Below, one piece after another: positions 33,703 through 43,485 of a stretch of 64,000 nucleotides of DNA (the first letter of the stretch is position 1; the number at the start of each line of letters is the position of its first letter). The DNA comes from Streptomyces sp. NRRL F-4489. Lineage in GTDB: Bacteria; Actinomycetota; Actinomycetes; Streptomycetales; Streptomycetaceae. The position numbers and the translations under genes were made by a program. The notes under the pieces were generated by a model. The model was given only the letters and a program-made list of their open reading frames with translations. It was not told the origin of the DNA and did no database searches. The stretch covers positions 1-64,000 of the forward strand of contig NZ_LLZI01000079.1 in the NCBI RefSeq assembly GCF_001509485.1. The letters are read 5' to 3'.

Positions 33703-34077
33703 TCAGACGGCGACCAGGTCGCAGACGAAGATCAGGGTCTCGTTGGGGGCGATGGTGCCGCCGCCCGCGCCGCGCTCGCCGTAGGCAAGGTGCGGCGGGA
33801 TGGTCAGCCGGCGCCGGCCGCCCACCTTCATGCCCGCGACGCCCTTGTCCCAGCCCGGGATGACCTGGCCGGCACCCAGCTGGAACTGGAGCGGCTTGCC
33901 GCGGTTCCAGCTCGCGTCGAACTCCTCGCCGGTGCTGAAGGAGACGCCGACGTAGTGCACGGAGACCATGTCCCCGGCCTTGGCGACCGGCCCGTCACCC
34001 TCCCAGAGGTCCACGATCTCCAGGTCGGTGGGGACCGGGCCTTCGGGGAAGTCGATTTCGGGCTTGTCGATGCTCAC
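33703..34077 (-). CDS. Cytoplasmic FKBP-type peptidyl-prolyl isomerase
   Basis: 124 aa, a complete single FKBP domain: VSVHYVGVSFSTGEEFDASWNRGKPLQFQLGAGQVIPGWDKGVAGMKVGGRRRLTIPPHLAYGERGAGG and LIFVCDLVAV. The drug-pocket aromatic and acidic residues are conserved. No signal peptide. GTG 34077 has AGGAG seven bases upstream. It follows the FKBP lipoprotein gene by 68 nt. Relatives assist protein folding; proximity to the Pup-proteasome genes is conserved in Streptomyces. Confidence 0.9.
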   Translation of the reverse strand: MSIDKPEIDFPEGPVPTDLEIVDLWEGDGPVAKAGDMVSVHYVGVSFSTGEEFDASWNRGKPLQFQLGAGQVIPGWDKGVAGMKVGGRRRLTIPPHLAYGERGAGGGTIAPNETLIFVCDLVAV

Positions 34078-34145
34078 GAATGTGCTCCTACTTGCGGATC
34101 TTTTCGATGACCGGGTCAGTCTCGCAGATCCCGCGGTCCGGCCGG

Positions 34146-35162
34146 TCAGACCGTCCCGACGATGTCGACCACGAAGACCAGCGTGTTCTTGGCCAGCGCG
34201 TGCTGCGGGCTGGCGGCGTAGCCCAGCTTCGGCGGGATCACGATCTCCACCCGGTCGCCGACGTGCTTGCCGACCAGGGCCTGGTCCCAGCCCTGGACGA
34301 CCTGCCCGGTGCCGATCTGGAACGCGGTCGCGCCCCCGTGGTCCCAGGACGAGTCGAACTTCTTGCCGTCCTCCCACTTCACACCGGTGTACTGGGCGAT
34401 CAGCCCGTCGCCGGCCTTGACCTCCGGGCCCTTGCCCTTGATCAGCACCTGCTGCTTGAGGTCGGTGGGCGCCTTCTCGCCCTTGGGGACGGTGATCTGC
34501 GCGGCCTTGTCACCCTCCGCCTTGACCTCCGGCATACCGTCCTCCGGCGCCGCCTGGTCGCCCTCGGCCTTGGCCTTCTTGTCCACCTTCTTGGCGCCGA
34601 CCACGTCGACGACCCACACCAGGCCGTCCTCCGGCTTGACGCCCGACTGCGGGTTCAGGCCCTCGCCGATCAGCGCCTTGGCGGTGCCCTCGACCTCGTA
34701 GCGGCTGCCGACCTTCTGGCCGGCCGCGGCGGTCAGCACCTTCGGCGGCAGCATCTGCTGCGTCATCTCGTCGGTGACCTCGGTGACGACCTGGGTACGG
34801 GCCGCGCCCGGCTTGGCGCCCGGCTGCGGCGTCCAGCTGCTGCCGAGGTCCTGGCCCTTCATGGTCTGCGCGGAGAAGTCCAGCCGGACCAGGTCCCCCT
34901 TGCTGACGGTCGCGCCCTTGCCCTCGATCAGGGTCTTGGTGACGGCCTTGTCGGCCGGCTTGGCGTCCTTGGGCACGGAGATCGTGGGCTTGGCGCCGGC
35001 ACTGCCCGTCACCTTGACCACCGCCGCGCCGGAGCCGGAGCCGTCGTCGTTCCCGCACGCGGCGGCGAGGAGCAGCACGGGCACCGCCAGCGCGGCGGCG
35101 GCGGCGCGGCGGGTGTGCGTGGCGAACGGGCGGGGGGAGCGCCCCGCGGGAGAATTCAGCAT
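34146..35162 (-). CDS. FKBP-type peptidyl-prolyl isomerase lipoprotein with two FKBP domains
   Basis: 338 aa. A basic N-terminus, hydrophobic stretch and lipobox LLAAACG put the lipidated Cys at residue 36, so it works outside the membrane. The C-terminal domain is a full FKBP (VIAQYTG-like strand, FQIGTGQVVQGWDQALVGKHVGDRVEIVIPPKLGYA). The first half (LIEGKGATVSKGDLVRLDFSAQTMKGQDLGSSW to VWVVDVVGAK) is a second, degenerate FKBP unit lacking key pocket residues; a charged Lys/Glu linker separates them. ATG 35162 is chosen; an in-frame ATG at 35207 would add an unlikely extension. Confidence 0.85.
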   Translation of the reverse strand: MLNSPAGRSPRPFATHTRRAAAAALAVPVLLLAAACGNDDGSGSGAAVVKVTGSAGAKPTISVPKDAKPADKAVTKTLIEGKGATVSKGDLVRLDFSAQTMKGQDLGSSWTPQPGAKPGAARTQVVTEVTDEMTQQMLPPKVLTAAAGQKVGSRYEVEGTAKALIGEGLNPQSGVKPEDGLVWVVDVVGAKKVDKKAKAEGDQAAPEDGMPEVKAEGDKAAQITVPKGEKAPTDLKQQVLIKGKGPEVKAGDGLIAQYTGVKWEDGKKFDSSWDHGGATAFQIGTGQVVQGWDQALVGKHVGDRVEIVIPPKLGYAASPQHALAKNTLVFVVDIVGTV

Positions 35163-35267
35163 CTGTCCAACCGGGATCGTGGGGTCGATGGGCACAATGC
35201 CCGCCACTCTACGACCTGTCGCTGTGGCCGCTTCGGCTTAACACAGGGCCCCGCGGCGGCACGGCGA

Positions 35268-35297
35268 TGCGCCGGGAGCATTCACCCTCCCGGCGCA
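35268..35297 (-). terminator. Terminator after pafA
   Basis: 11-bp perfect stem (TGCGCCGGGAG with CTCCCGGCGCA), 8-nt loop, extended by GGCG/CGCC with a mismatch, 45 nt past the pafA stop. Confidence 0.75.
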
Positions 35298-35342
35298 CCG
35301 CCGCGTTGTCCGCCGCCGCCGTCTCCGGCCGGCCGCGGGCCG

Positions 35343-36704
35343 TCACATTCCGGCGATCAGCTTCTCCACCCGGTCGTCGACCGAACGGAACGGGTCCTTG
35401 CACAGGACCGTCCGCTGGGCCTGGTCATTGAGCTTGAGGTGCACCCAGTCCACGGTGAAATCGCGGCGCTGCTCCTGGGCGCGGCGGATGAAGTCGCCGC
35501 GCAGCCGCGCGCGGGTGGTCTGCGGCGGGACGGACTTGCCCTCGAAGATCTTCACATCGTTGCAGATCCGTTTCGCCTGCCCCTTGCGTTCGAGGAGGTA
35601 GTACAGCCCGCGGCGCCGGTGGATGTCGTGGTACGCGAGGTCTATCTGGGCCACCCGGGGGTGGGACATGCTGATGTTGTGCTTGGTGCGGTACCGCTCG
35701 ATGAGCTGATGCTTCATCACCCAGTCGATTTCGGTGGCGATGCGGTCCAGCTCCTGGTCGCGGACGGCTTCGAGGGTGCGGCCCCACAGCTCCAGGACCC
35801 GTTCGACCAGACCCGTGCGGATACCGCGGCGGTCGCAGAAGTCCACGGCCTTCTCGTAGTACTCCTGCTGCACCTCCAGGGCGGACGCCTCGCGCCCGCT
35901 GGCCAGCCGCACCTTGCGCTGGCCGGTGGTGTCGTGGCTCACCTCGCGGATCGCGCGGATGGGGTTCTCCAGCGTCAGATCGCGCATGACGGTGCCCGCC
36001 TCGATCATCCGCAGCACCAGGTCGGTGGCCCCGACCTTCAGCATCATCGTGGTCTCCGACATGTTGGAGTCGCCGACGATGACGTGGAGCCGGCGGTAGC
36101 GCTCGGCGTCCGCGTGCGGTTCGTCCCGGGTGTTGATGATCGGGCGGGAGCGGGTGGTCGCCGAGGAGACGCCCTCCCAGATGTGCTCGGCGCGCTGGCT
36201 GACGCAGTAGACCGCGCCGCGCGGCGTCTGGAGCACCTTGCCGGCGCCGCACAGCAGCTGCCGGGTGACCAGGAACGGAATGAGGATGTCCGCGAGCCGG
36301 GAGAACTCGCCGTGCCGGGCCACGAGATAGTTCTCGTGGCAGCCGTAGGAGTTTCCCGCCGAATCGGTGTTGTTCTTGAAGAGATAGACGTCGCCCGCGA
36401 TTCCCTCCTCGTGCAGGCGGCGTTCGGCGTCGACGAGCAGACCTTCGAGAATGCGCTCGCCGGCCTTGTCGTGGGTGACCAGCTCGGTCACGTTGTCGCA
36501 CTCGGGAGTTGCGTATTCCGGGTGCGAGCCCACGTCCAAGTACAGGCGGGCGCCGTTCCGCAGGAAGACGTTGCTGCTGCGGCCCCATGACACGACACGG
36601 CGGAAGAGGTAGCGCGCCACTTCGTCAGGCGACAGTCGGCGCTGTCCCCTGAACGTGCACGTGACGCCGTACTCGTTCTCCAGCCCGAAAATGCGGCGGT
36701 CCAT
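35343..36704 (-). CDS. pafA: Pup-protein ligase PafA
   Basis: 453 aa, glutamine-synthetase-like fold. [13 protein letters not shown] at the N-terminus holds the first metal-binding Glu; [36 protein letters not shown] and [13 protein letters not shown] are the shared PafA/Dop motifs. It uses ATP to join the C-terminal glutamate of deamidated Pup to substrate lysines. Length is normal. ATG 36704 starts 9 nt after the stop of the MFS gene, so it may be read from that promoter as well as its own. The other pathway genes lie at 39221-45252 on the same strand. Confidence 0.95.
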   Translation of the reverse strand: MDRRIFGLENEYGVTCTFRGQRRLSPDEVARYLFRRVVSWGRSSNVFLRNGARLYLDVGSHPEYATPECDNVTELVTHDKAGERILEGLLVDAERRLHEEGIAGDVYLFKNNTDSAGNSYGCHENYLVARHGEFSRLADILIPFLVTRQLLCGAGKVLQTPRGAVYCVSQRAEHIWEGVSSATTRSRPIINTRDEPHADAERYRRLHVIVGDSNMSETTMMLKVGATDLVLRMIEAGTVMRDLTLENPIRAIREVSHDTTGQRKVRLASGREASALEVQQEYYEKAVDFCDRRGIRTGLVERVLELWGRTLEAVRDQELDRIATEIDWVMKHQLIERYRTKHNISMSHPRVAQIDLAYHDIHRRRGLYYLLERKGQAKRICNDVKIFEGKSVPPQTTRARLRGDFIRRAQEQRRDFTVDWVHLKLNDQAQRTVLCKDPFRSVDDRVEKLIAGM

Positions 36705-36713
36705 GACTGAACA

Positions 36714-37985
36714 TTACGCCTGACGGCCTGCTCTGAAACCGGGTTCGACGGCACCGTTCCGATCATTTTCCGCCCGGACCGGCGCGTCGGCGCAGGACAC
36801 GGCGGATGGGACCGGATCCCCGAGGAATCGCTTCGTCGACAAAAGGACCAGCAGCGCGACGATTCCGGAGGCGCCCGCGACGGCGAATCCGGCGCCCGGG
36901 CCGCCGCGCTCCAGCACCGGCCCGGCCACCGAGGCGCCCGCCGCCGAGCCGACCCCGAACGTGGTCACCAGCCAGGAGAACGCCTCGGTCACCGTCCCCG
37001 TGGGCGCGTGCCGGTCCACCACCACGAACGCGCAGGCCAGCGACGGCGCCAGGAACACCCCGGACAGCCCCGCCAGCGCCGTCATCCCGGCCACCCCGGG
37101 CGCCAGGGCCAGCGGCAGGTAGCCCAGCGCCAGCAGCGCCACCAGCAGCCGCAGCCTCCCCTCCGGGCGGCCCGGCCACTGCCGGGCCCCGTAGACCAGC
37201 CCGCCGGCCAGCGCGCCCGCGCCGAGCGCGGAGAGCAGATAGCTGGAGACCATCCCGCCGCCGTGCCGGTCGGCGTACGCGACCGCGGCCACCGCGATCG
37301 ACCCCAGCGCCAGCCCGACGAAGAAGAACGCGCCGATCAGCACCAGCATCCCGGCCGAGCGCAGCGCGCCCAGCCAGTGCGCCTCGCGGGGCGCGCTGCG
37401 CCACTGCCGGGACGGCGCGGAGACCACGACGGAGAGCGCGCCGAGCACCCCGATGGCGTTGATCACCAGCAGCGCCGCACCGGCCGACCACAGCTCCACG
37501 CAGAGGGTGACCAGCAACGGGCCGAGGGCGAACAGGATTTCCTGCGCCACCGCGTCCAGCGCGTACGCGGCGTGCACCCGGTCGGCCCGCTGGAGCACCC
37601 CCGGCCACAGCGCCCGCAGCCCGCCTTCCAGCGGCGGGGTGAAGAAGCCGGCGAGCACCATGGCCGCGCAGGCGGGCCACAGCGGCCGCACCCCGACGGC
37701 GGCCAGCAGCGCCATGCCGAGCGCGGAGAGCACCGAGGCGGGCAGCATCACCCGGGGCTGGCCGTAGAGGTCCACGGCCCGGCCGAGCAGCGGCTGGCCG
37801 AGGGCGTTGCAGACCGCGTAGACCGCGGAGAGCGCGCCGGCCAGCGCGTAGCTGCCGCCCTGGGCCCGGACGAAGAGCACCACGGCGAGCGCCGCGGTGG
37901 CGTTCGGCAGCCGCCCGACCAGGGTCCCGGCCAGCAGCCGGGCGGCATACCGGGTGGAGAGCAATTCCGCATATCCCGCGGCCAC
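36714..37985 (-). CDS. MFS transporter
   Basis: 423 aa with about 12 membrane helices. LSTRYAARLLAGTLVGRLPNATAALAVVLFV and the loop AVDLYGQPRVMLPASVLSALGMALLA fit the major facilitator superfamily; CACA-type efflux or sugar export are both possible. GTG 37985 follows GGGGCAGG. It is divergent from a LacI-type repressor across a gap with TACGTA-centred dyads, so sugar or aglycone export under that repressor is likely. It sits between prcA and pafA, splitting the proteasome locus, and ends 9 nt before pafA. Confidence 0.8.
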   Translation of the reverse strand: MAAGYAELLSTRYAARLLAGTLVGRLPNATAALAVVLFVRAQGGSYALAGALSAVYAVCNALGQPLLGRAVDLYGQPRVMLPASVLSALGMALLAAVGVRPLWPACAAMVLAGFFTPPLEGGLRALWPGVLQRADRVHAAYALDAVAQEILFALGPLLVTLCVELWSAGAALLVINAIGVLGALSVVVSAPSRQWRSAPREAHWLGALRSAGMLVLIGAFFFVGLALGSIAVAAVAYADRHGGGMVSSYLLSALGAGALAGGLVYGARQWPGRPEGRLRLLVALLALGYLPLALAPGVAGMTALAGLSGVFLAPSLACAFVVVDRHAPTGTVTEAFSWLVTTFGVGSAAGASVAGPVLERGGPGAGFAVAGASGIVALLVLLSTKRFLGDPVPSAVSCADAPVRAENDRNGAVEPGFRAGRQA

Positions 37986-38017
37986 GCCTGCCCCTTTCCG
38001 TCCGGATCCACGCCGGA

Positions 38018-38052
38018 CGTGTTACGTATAACGTCTGGGGTCATACGTACCA
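38018..38052. promoter_or_regulatory. Candidate LacI operator between MFS and lacI-type genes
   Basis: GTTACGTATAACGT followed by TCATACGTACC: two TACGTA/ATACGTA cores about 20 bp apart in an AT-rich patch of the divergent gap. A central CpG dyad is typical for LacI-family sites. Confidence 0.45.
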
Positions 38053-38106
38053 TGGCGGCAGCCGCGGGTCCACCCCGCGGACCGTGCGCAAGGAGAGACG
38101 CCCCCG

Positions 38107-39159
38107 GTGACCAGCCATGAGGCCACGACGCCCGCCCGCGCCACCAGCCGCGATGTCGCCCGCGCCGCCGGCGTCTCGCAGGCCGCGGTCTCGCTGGTCC
38201 TGGGCGGCAAATGGCGCGGCCGGGTCTCCCCCGCCAAGGCCGAGGCGGTCCGGACCGCCGCCCGCGAGCTGGGCTACCGCCCCAATCTCGCCGCGCGCAG
38301 CCTGCGCACCGGCCGCACCCGCACCGCACTGCTCGTGGTGCCCGCGCTGACCAGCGAGTTCTTCGCCCGGGTGTACACCGGCGCGACGCGGATCGCCGCC
38401 GACCACGACTTCGGCGTGGTCCTCTACCCCTCCCCCGAGGGCACCGGCCCGGCCCGCGACCCGTTCGCCTCCGCCTCCGCGGCGCTGGACGGCGTCATCG
38501 CCTCCTCGATGGCGGCCGGCGCGCTCACCGCGCTGCGCGCCGCCGGACTGCCGCTGGTGATGCTGGACAGCGACCCCGGCGACCCCACCGCCTCGGCCGC
38601 CGTCAACCTCGACATCGCCGACGGCGTACGGCAGTTGGCGGCCCATCTCACCGGCCTCGGCCACCGCCGGATCGCCCACCTCGCGGCCGATGTCGACTCC
38701 TGGACGTTCGCCGTCCGGGCCCGGGCGCTGCGCGCGGCGCTGGCCGGCGTGCCCGGCGCCGAACTGCGCCGCCACCCCGCCGCGCTGAGCGTCGAGGCCG
38801 GGCTGCGCGCCGCGCACACCGCGCTGACCGCGCCCGGCCCGCGCCCCACCGCGCTGCTCTGCGACGACGACCTCGTGGCCGCCGGGGCGTGCAAGGCGGT
38901 CCGCCGCCTGGGCCTGCGGATCCCCGAGGACGTCTCGGTCACCGGCTTCGACGACCTGGCCCTGGCGGTCGCGGTCGAGCCGGAGCTGACGACCGTACGG
39001 CTGCCGGCCGAGGAGTTCGGCGCGGCCGGGATGCGGGCGCTGCTGGCCGTCCTGGACGGCACCCCGGCCGACGCCCCGACGCTCCCCGTCACGCTCGTCC
39101 CGCGCGGCTCCACGGCCCCGCCGCCGGACCCCAACGCCGCGCGCCCCGGCGGGCGTTGA
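38107..39159 (+). CDS. LacI-family transcriptional regulator
   Basis: 350 aa. N-terminal HTH (ATSRDVARAAGVSQAAVSLVLGGKWRGRVSPAKAEAVRTAARELGYRPNLAARSLRTGRT) with hinge, then a periplasmic-binding-like sugar domain (DGVIASSMAAG, LPLVMLDSD, GHRRIAHLAAD, CDDDLVAAGACKAVRRLGLRIPEDVSVTGFDDL). GTG 38107 follows AAGGAGAG. Probably represses the divergent MFS gene and itself. Convergent with prcA across a short hairpin. Confidence 0.88.
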   Translation: MTSHEATTPARATSRDVARAAGVSQAAVSLVLGGKWRGRVSPAKAEAVRTAARELGYRPNLAARSLRTGRTRTALLVVPALTSEFFARVYTGATRIAADHDFGVVLYPSPEGTGPARDPFASASAALDGVIASSMAAGALTALRAAGLPLVMLDSDPGDPTASAAVNLDIADGVRQLAAHLTGLGHRRIAHLAADVDSWTFAVRARALRAALAGVPGAELRRHPAALSVEAGLRAAHTALTAPGPRPTALLCDDDLVAAGACKAVRRLGLRIPEDVSVTGFDDLALAVAVEPELTTVRLPAEEFGAAGMRALLAVLDGTPADAPTLPVTLVPRGSTAPPPDPNAARPGGR

Positions 39160-39176
39160 CCCACCGGGGCGCGCGG

Positions 39177-39195
39177 TCCGGGCGGCCGGCCCGGA
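39177..39195. terminator. Bidirectional hairpin between lacI-type gene and prcA
   Basis: 7-bp perfect stem TCCGGGC/GCCCGGA with a 5-nt loop in the 61-nt convergent gap. Confidence 0.45.
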
Positions 39196-39220
39196 AGCGG
39201 TGTACGGCGCCGCGCGGCGC

Positions 39221-40087
39221 TCAGTCCTCGGCGCCGGGGCTCTCCGGGCCCGCGTCGGCGTCCTTGCCGGAACCCTTCGCCGAGTCCTTCCCACCGGCCT
39301 TGCCGGTCTCCTCGCCGCTCGCGGACGCGCCGCCCGAGGACTCCCCCGCGCCCTCCCCGGACTCGCCGTCCGCCTTTCCGTCAGCGGCCCGCTCATCCAG
39401 CAGCCGGGACAGCTGCCGCCCCAGGATCCGCTTGAACTTCCGCTTCTGCGGCCGCGTCCGGTCCAGCACCGCGACCTCGAGGTGCTCGGCGGTCAGCGTG
39501 CGCTCGCCGCCGTTGGTGTCCCGGGAGAGCGACTCCACCGCCAGCCGCAGCGCCTCGGCCAGCGTCATACCGTCCCGGTGGCGCTGGTCCAGATAGCTGC
39601 TGATCTGGTCGGCGTTGCCGCCCACCGCGACCGAGCCGTGCTCGTCCACGATGGAGCCGTCGTGCGGCAGCCGGTAGATCTGGTCGTCCTCGGGGCCGGT
39701 GCCCACCTCGGCGACGATCAGCTCGACCTCGTAGGGCTTCTCGGCCGCGCTGGAGAAGATGGTGCCGAGCGTCTGGGCGTAGACGTTGGCCAGCCCGCGG
39801 GCGGTCACGTCCTCGCGGTCGTAGGTGTAGCCGCGCAGATCGGCGTAGCGCACGCCGCCGATGCGCAGATTCTCGAACTCGTTGTACTTGCCGACCGCCG
39901 CGAAGGCGATCCGGTCGTAGATCTCGCTGACCTTGTGCAGGGCGCGGGAGGGATTCTCGGCGACGAAGAGCACGCCGTCGGTGTATTGCAGCACCACGAC
40001 GCTGCGGCCGCGCGCGATGCCCTTGCGGGCGTACTCGGCGCGGTCGGCCATGGCCTGCTGGGGTGAGACATAGAACGGCGTCGACAC
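39221..40087 (-). CDS. prcA: 20S proteasome alpha subunit
   Basis: 288 aa. The N-terminal gate peptide [27 protein letters not shown] and following core ([73 protein letters not shown]) are typical of actinobacterial PrcA. No N-terminal catalytic Thr, as expected for alpha. The last 50 or so residues are a low-complexity Gly/Ser/Glu/Lys tail, common in Streptomyces. GTG 40087 lies 69 nt after the prcB stop. Forms the outer rings of the 20S core and docks the ARC ATPase. Confidence 0.95.
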   Translation of the reverse strand: MSTPFYVSPQQAMADRAEYARKGIARGRSVVVLQYTDGVLFVAENPSRALHKVSEIYDRIAFAAVGKYNEFENLRIGGVRYADLRGYTYDREDVTARGLANVYAQTLGTIFSSAAEKPYEVELIVAEVGTGPEDDQIYRLPHDGSIVDEHGSVAVGGNADQISSYLDQRHRDGMTLAEALRLAVESLSRDTNGGERTLTAEHLEVAVLDRTRPQKRKFKRILGRQLSRLLDERAADGKADGESGEGAGESSGGASASGEETGKAGGKDSAKGSGKDADAGPESPGAED

Positions 40088-40156
40088 CGGCTATCCGTCC
40101 CTTCCTGTCAAAAGCTCTCTCGCTGTCGGGGGGCGCACCGCGGAACTTCCGTCCCG

Positions 40157-41002
40157 TCAGAGCAGCGCGGCGCGCGGGCCGTCGGGCTGGTCGAGGCGGC
40201 GCTCGTGCACGGCGCGGGCGATCTCGGAGACCTCGGCCTCGGTCAGCTTCCGGAAGCCCTCTTCGGTGATCACCGTGACGATGGGGTAGATCCGCCGCGC
40301 CATGTCCGGGCCGCCGGTCGCCGAGTCGTCGTCGGCGGCGTCGTAGAGCGCCTGGACGACGGCGGTGGCGGCCTGATGCTCCGTGAAGTCCTCCCGGAAG
40401 AGCTTCTTCAGGGCGCTGCGCGCGAAGACCGAGCCGGAGCCGGTGGCCGCGAAGCCGTGCTCCTCCGACCGGCCGCCGGTGACGTCGTACGAGAAGATCC
40501 GGCCCTTCTCGCGGTCGACGTCGTAGCCGGCGAAGAGCGGGACCACGGCGAGGCCCTGCATGGCCATGCCGAGGTTGCCGCGGATCATCGTGGAGAGGCG
40601 GTTCGCCTTGCCCTCCAGGGAGAGTTGGGCCCCCTCGACCTTCTCGAAGTGCTCCAGCTCCAGCTGGAACAGCTTGACCATCTCCACCGCGAGGCCGGCG
40701 GTGCCCGCGATGCCCACCGCGGAGTACTCGTCGGCCGGGAAGACCTTCTCGATGTCGCGCTGGGCGATGACGTTGCCCATCGTGGCCCGGCGGTCGCCGG
40801 CGAGCACCACACCGCCGGGGAAGGAGGCCGCCACGATGGTGGTGCCGTGCGGCGCCTCGATGGCCCCCTGCACCGGCGGCAGCGGGCGGTTGCCCGGCAG
40901 CAGCTCGGGCGCGTGCGACCCGAGGAAATCCATGAACGACGAGGAGCCAGGCGTCAGGAAGGCAGCTGGCAGACGCCCGGTGCTTCGAGTGTTGGCTTCC
41001 AC
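40157..41002 (-). CDS. prcB: 20S proteasome beta subunit (catalytic)
   Basis: 281 aa. A 53-residue propeptide ends in EAPHG; autocatalytic cleavage exposes Thr54 of [23 protein letters not shown] as N-terminal nucleophile, with the conserved Asp and Lys following. GTG 41002 is preferred: AAGGA lies five bases upstream and the product begins [12 protein letters not shown], as in other Streptomyces. The open frame continues upstream without a stop into an endonuclease VII remnant, so a longer start is a trap. Its first 49 nt overlap the 3' end of that pseudogene in another frame. Confidence 0.95.
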   Translation of the reverse strand: MEANTRSTGRLPAAFLTPGSSSFMDFLGSHAPELLPGNRPLPPVQGAIEAPHGTTIVAASFPGGVVLAGDRRATMGNVIAQRDIEKVFPADEYSAVGIAGTAGLAVEMVKLFQLELEHFEKVEGAQLSLEGKANRLSTMIRGNLGMAMQGLAVVPLFAGYDVDREKGRIFSYDVTGGRSEEHGFAATGSGSVFARSALKKLFREDFTEHQAATAVVQALYDAADDDSATGGPDMARRIYPIVTVITEEGFRKLTEAEVSEIARAVHERRLDQPDGPRAALL

Positions 41003-41200
41003 ACGTTTCCTTCCGGATACTCGGCCGCCCGCCCGATTGAGGTCGTCCGGCCGATCCTTGAATTGGCCCAGGGCTGCGGCGCAGCCGGAGCGGAGTACGC
41101 CTCGGACCCTACCCGCCCCGGAGGCGTGATCCACATGCCGGGACCCGGCAGCGCGCACCGGCGTGCGGCCGGGCGCCGGGGCGCGGCGCACCGGCCGGGC
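40954..41200 (-). pseudogene. Degraded recombination-endonuclease-VII-type gene between pup and prcB
   Basis: In the prcB frame upstream of its start, translation gives [19 protein letters not shown] and then [16 protein letters not shown]. This is recognisably the HVDHDHxTGx[16 protein letters not shown] pattern of endonuclease VII domains, with the second DH pair and one zinc cysteine lost. The C-terminus continues in another frame as [13 protein letters not shown] and then [11 protein letters not shown], ending TGA at 40954 inside prcB. Removing one copy of the tandem GCCCGCCC at 41027-41034 (a 4-bp duplication) rejoins the frames. The N-terminal zinc knuckle is not found, so the 5' limit is uncertain. 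Intact homologs occupy this slot in other Streptomyces (from memory). Confidence 0.65.
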
Positions 41201-41276
41201 GCGGGCGTGCGGAACTCCGCTGCGGACCGCACCCCGCGCCCGGCCGGCCGGCGTCAGGCAGACGCCCCCTGCGCGC

Positions 41277-41495
41277 TTACTGCCCGCCCTTTTGGACAAA
41301 GGACCGGACGAAATCCTCGGCGTTCTCCTCAAGGACGTCGTCGATTTCGTCCAGGACGGAATCCACGTCGTCGGACAGCTTCTCCTGCCGCTCCTTGAGG
41401 TCCTCCGAGACCTGCGCGTCCTGTGCCTGCTCCTCGACCTCTTCGGTGGACCGGGTGGCCCGCTGCTGTCCGCCGCCGCTGTCCTTGGTCGCCAT
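41277..41495 (-). CDS. pup: Prokaryotic ubiquitin-like protein Pup
   Basis: 72 aa, [19 protein letters not shown] start, acidic helical middle ([38 protein letters not shown]) that binds the ARC coiled coil, and C-terminus VQKGGQ. The last residue is Gln, so Dop must deamidate it to Glu before PafA can attach it. ATG 41495 is chosen because it gives the canonical Pup; upstream in-frame ATG codons add no conserved sequence. It is 203 nt downstream of dop and upstream of the endonuclease remnant and prcB. Confidence 0.97.
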   Translation of the reverse strand: MATKDSGGGQQRATRSTEEVEEQAQDAQVSEDLKERQEKLSDDVDSVLDEIDDVLEENAEDFVRSFVQKGGQ

Positions 41496-41698
41496 ATCCC
41501 TCACCCCGCTCGGTTTGCCCCGCTCGATGTGACCTTGCTCGATGTGACCTTCAAGATCCGACCCTACAAGCAGGGTCCGACATCGGCCCCGCACTTCCTG
41601 TAACGCCCGGGAGTCACCTCGATGATTCCCGCGGCGGGCCCGTTTCAGCCGTCCGCCGGCCGCCGATCATGGCGGATCCGGCGGGCGCCTGCCCTCCC

Positions 41699-43210
41699 TC
41701 ACCGCCCGGACAGCGTCCTGACCAGCTCTTCCGCCGTACGGCAGCGGTCCAGCAGCTCCTTGACGTGCTTCCGGGTCCCGCGCAGTGGCTCCAGCGTGGG
41801 CACCCGTTGCAGAGAGTCACGGCCCGGGAGGTCGAAGATGACCGAGTCCCAGGAGGCGGCGGCCACGTCGTCGGCGTACTGCTCCAGGCAGCGGCCGCGG
41901 AAGTAGGCCCTGGTGTCCTCCGGGGGCTTCAGCTCGGCCTCCTCCACCGCCGCCTCGTCCAGCAGCCGCTTCATCTTGCCGCGGGCCACCAGGCGGTTGT
42001 ACAGGCCCTTCTCGGGGCGTACGTCGGCGTACTGGAGGTCGATGAGGTGCAGCCGGGCGGCGTCCCAGTCCAGGCCGTCCCGGCGGCGGTAGCCCTCCAT
42101 CAGCTCGCGCTTGGCGACCCAGTCCAGCTCGCCGGACAGGCTCATCGGATCGTTCTCCAGCCGCCCGAGCACGTCCTCCCAGCGGGTGAGCACGTCCCGG
42201 GTCTGCTCGTCCGCGTCCGCGCCGTAGCGGTCCTCCACGTACTTCCGGGCCAGCTCGAAATACTCCATCTGGAGCTGGACCGCGGTCAGTGTCCGGCCGC
42301 TGCGGAGCGTGATCAGATGCTGGAGCGATGGGTCGTGGGAGACCTGGTGGAGGGTGCGGACGGGCTGGTCGACGGCGAGGTCGACGGCGATGAAACCGTC
42401 CTCGATCATCGACAGCACCAGCGCGGTGGTGCCCAGCTTGAGGTACGTCGAGAGCTCGGAGAGGTTGGCGTCGCCGATGATCACATGGAGCCGGCGGTAC
42501 TTTTCGGCGTCCGCGTGCGGTTCGTCGCGGGTGTTGATGATGGGCCGTTTGAGCGTCGTCTCCAGGCCGACCTCCACCTCGAAGTAGTCGGCGCGCTGGC
42601 TGAGCTGGAAGCCGTGCTCGTTGCCGTCCTGGCCGATGCCGACCCGTCCGGCGCCGGTGACCACCTGCCGGGAGACGAAGAACGGCGTCAGATGGCGCAC
42701 GATGTCCGAGAACGGGGTCTCCCGCTTCATCAGGTAGTTCTCGTGCGTCCCGTAGGAGGCGCCCTTGTTGTCGGTGTTGTTCTTGTAGAGGTGGATCGGC
42801 TGGGCGCCGGGGACCTGGGCCGCGCGCTCGGCGGCCTCGGCCATGATCCGCTCGCCGGCCTTGTCCCAGAGGACGGCGTCCCGCGGATTGGTGACCTCCG
42901 GGGCGCTGTACTCGGGGTGCGCGTGGTCGACGTAGAGCCTGGCGCCGTTGGTGAGGATGACATTGGCCAGGCCGATGTCCTCGTCCGTGAGCTGGCTGGA
43001 GTCGGCGGCCTCGCGGGCGAGGTCGAAGCCGCGGGCGTCCCGCAGCGGATTCTCCTCCTCGAAGTCCCAGCGGGCACGTCGTGCCCGGTGCATCGCGGCC
43101 GCGTAGGCGTTGACGACCTGGGACGAGGTGAGCATGGCATTGGCGTTCGGGTGGCCGGGGACGGAGATGCCGTACTCCGTCTCGATTCCCATTACTCGCC
43201 GTACGGTCAT
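41699..43210 (-). CDS. dop: Pup deamidase/depupylase Dop
   Basis: 503 aa, the PafA-like fold with the extended Dop loop after [36 protein letters not shown] holds the metal Glu; [21 protein letters not shown] and [31 protein letters not shown] are the shared motifs. It converts the Pup C-terminal Gln to Glu and can remove Pup from substrates. ATG 43210 follows GGAGGGCCGC. First gene after the ARC terminator on this strand, 488 nt after the arc stop region begins the next transcription unit with pup, prcB and prcA. Confidence 0.95.
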   Translation of the reverse strand: MTVRRVMGIETEYGISVPGHPNANAMLTSSQVVNAYAAAMHRARRARWDFEEENPLRDARGFDLAREAADSSQLTDEDIGLANVILTNGARLYVDHAHPEYSAPEVTNPRDAVLWDKAGERIMAEAAERAAQVPGAQPIHLYKNNTDNKGASYGTHENYLMKRETPFSDIVRHLTPFFVSRQVVTGAGRVGIGQDGNEHGFQLSQRADYFEVEVGLETTLKRPIINTRDEPHADAEKYRRLHVIIGDANLSELSTYLKLGTTALVLSMIEDGFIAVDLAVDQPVRTLHQVSHDPSLQHLITLRSGRTLTAVQLQMEYFELARKYVEDRYGADADEQTRDVLTRWEDVLGRLENDPMSLSGELDWVAKRELMEGYRRRDGLDWDAARLHLIDLQYADVRPEKGLYNRLVARGKMKRLLDEAAVEEAELKPPEDTRAYFRGRCLEQYADDVAAASWDSVIFDLPGRDSLQRVPTLEPLRGTRKHVKELLDRCRTAEELVRTLSGR

Positions 43211-43438
43211 GCGGCCCTCCTTGCCCGGCGGCGCCCCCGGATGGGGCAGGCGCTCGAAAACCGCTGCGCTTCCGGTCCGTGTGCGTTCCCCGCGTCCGCA
43301 CAGCGAGACGCAGCGGTACCGAAGAGCCTAGAACGCCTTTGCGGCGCTGGGGAGATCATTACAGTCATTGCTCCAGTCCGGTTTTCCCTGGTCCGTCGCC
43401 GGACCGCCGGGCGGTCCGCGCGCCCCCTGGAAAAGCGT

Positions 43439-43476
43439 CCGGCTGCGGACGCCCCGTGCAGGACATCCGCAGCCGG
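43439..43476 (-). terminator. Terminator after arc
   Basis: 11-bp perfect stem (CCGGCTGCGGA with TCCGCAGCCGG), 16-nt loop, 10 nt past the arc stop. A second small stem GACCGC/GCGGTC follows it. Confidence 0.75.
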
Positions 43477-43485
43477 AGAGCGGTG

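Noticed and set aside
40157..41332. prcB with a long N-terminal extension
   Set aside because: The frame is open upstream, but the ribosome site and known propeptide support GTG 41002; the extension is the endonuclease VII remnant.
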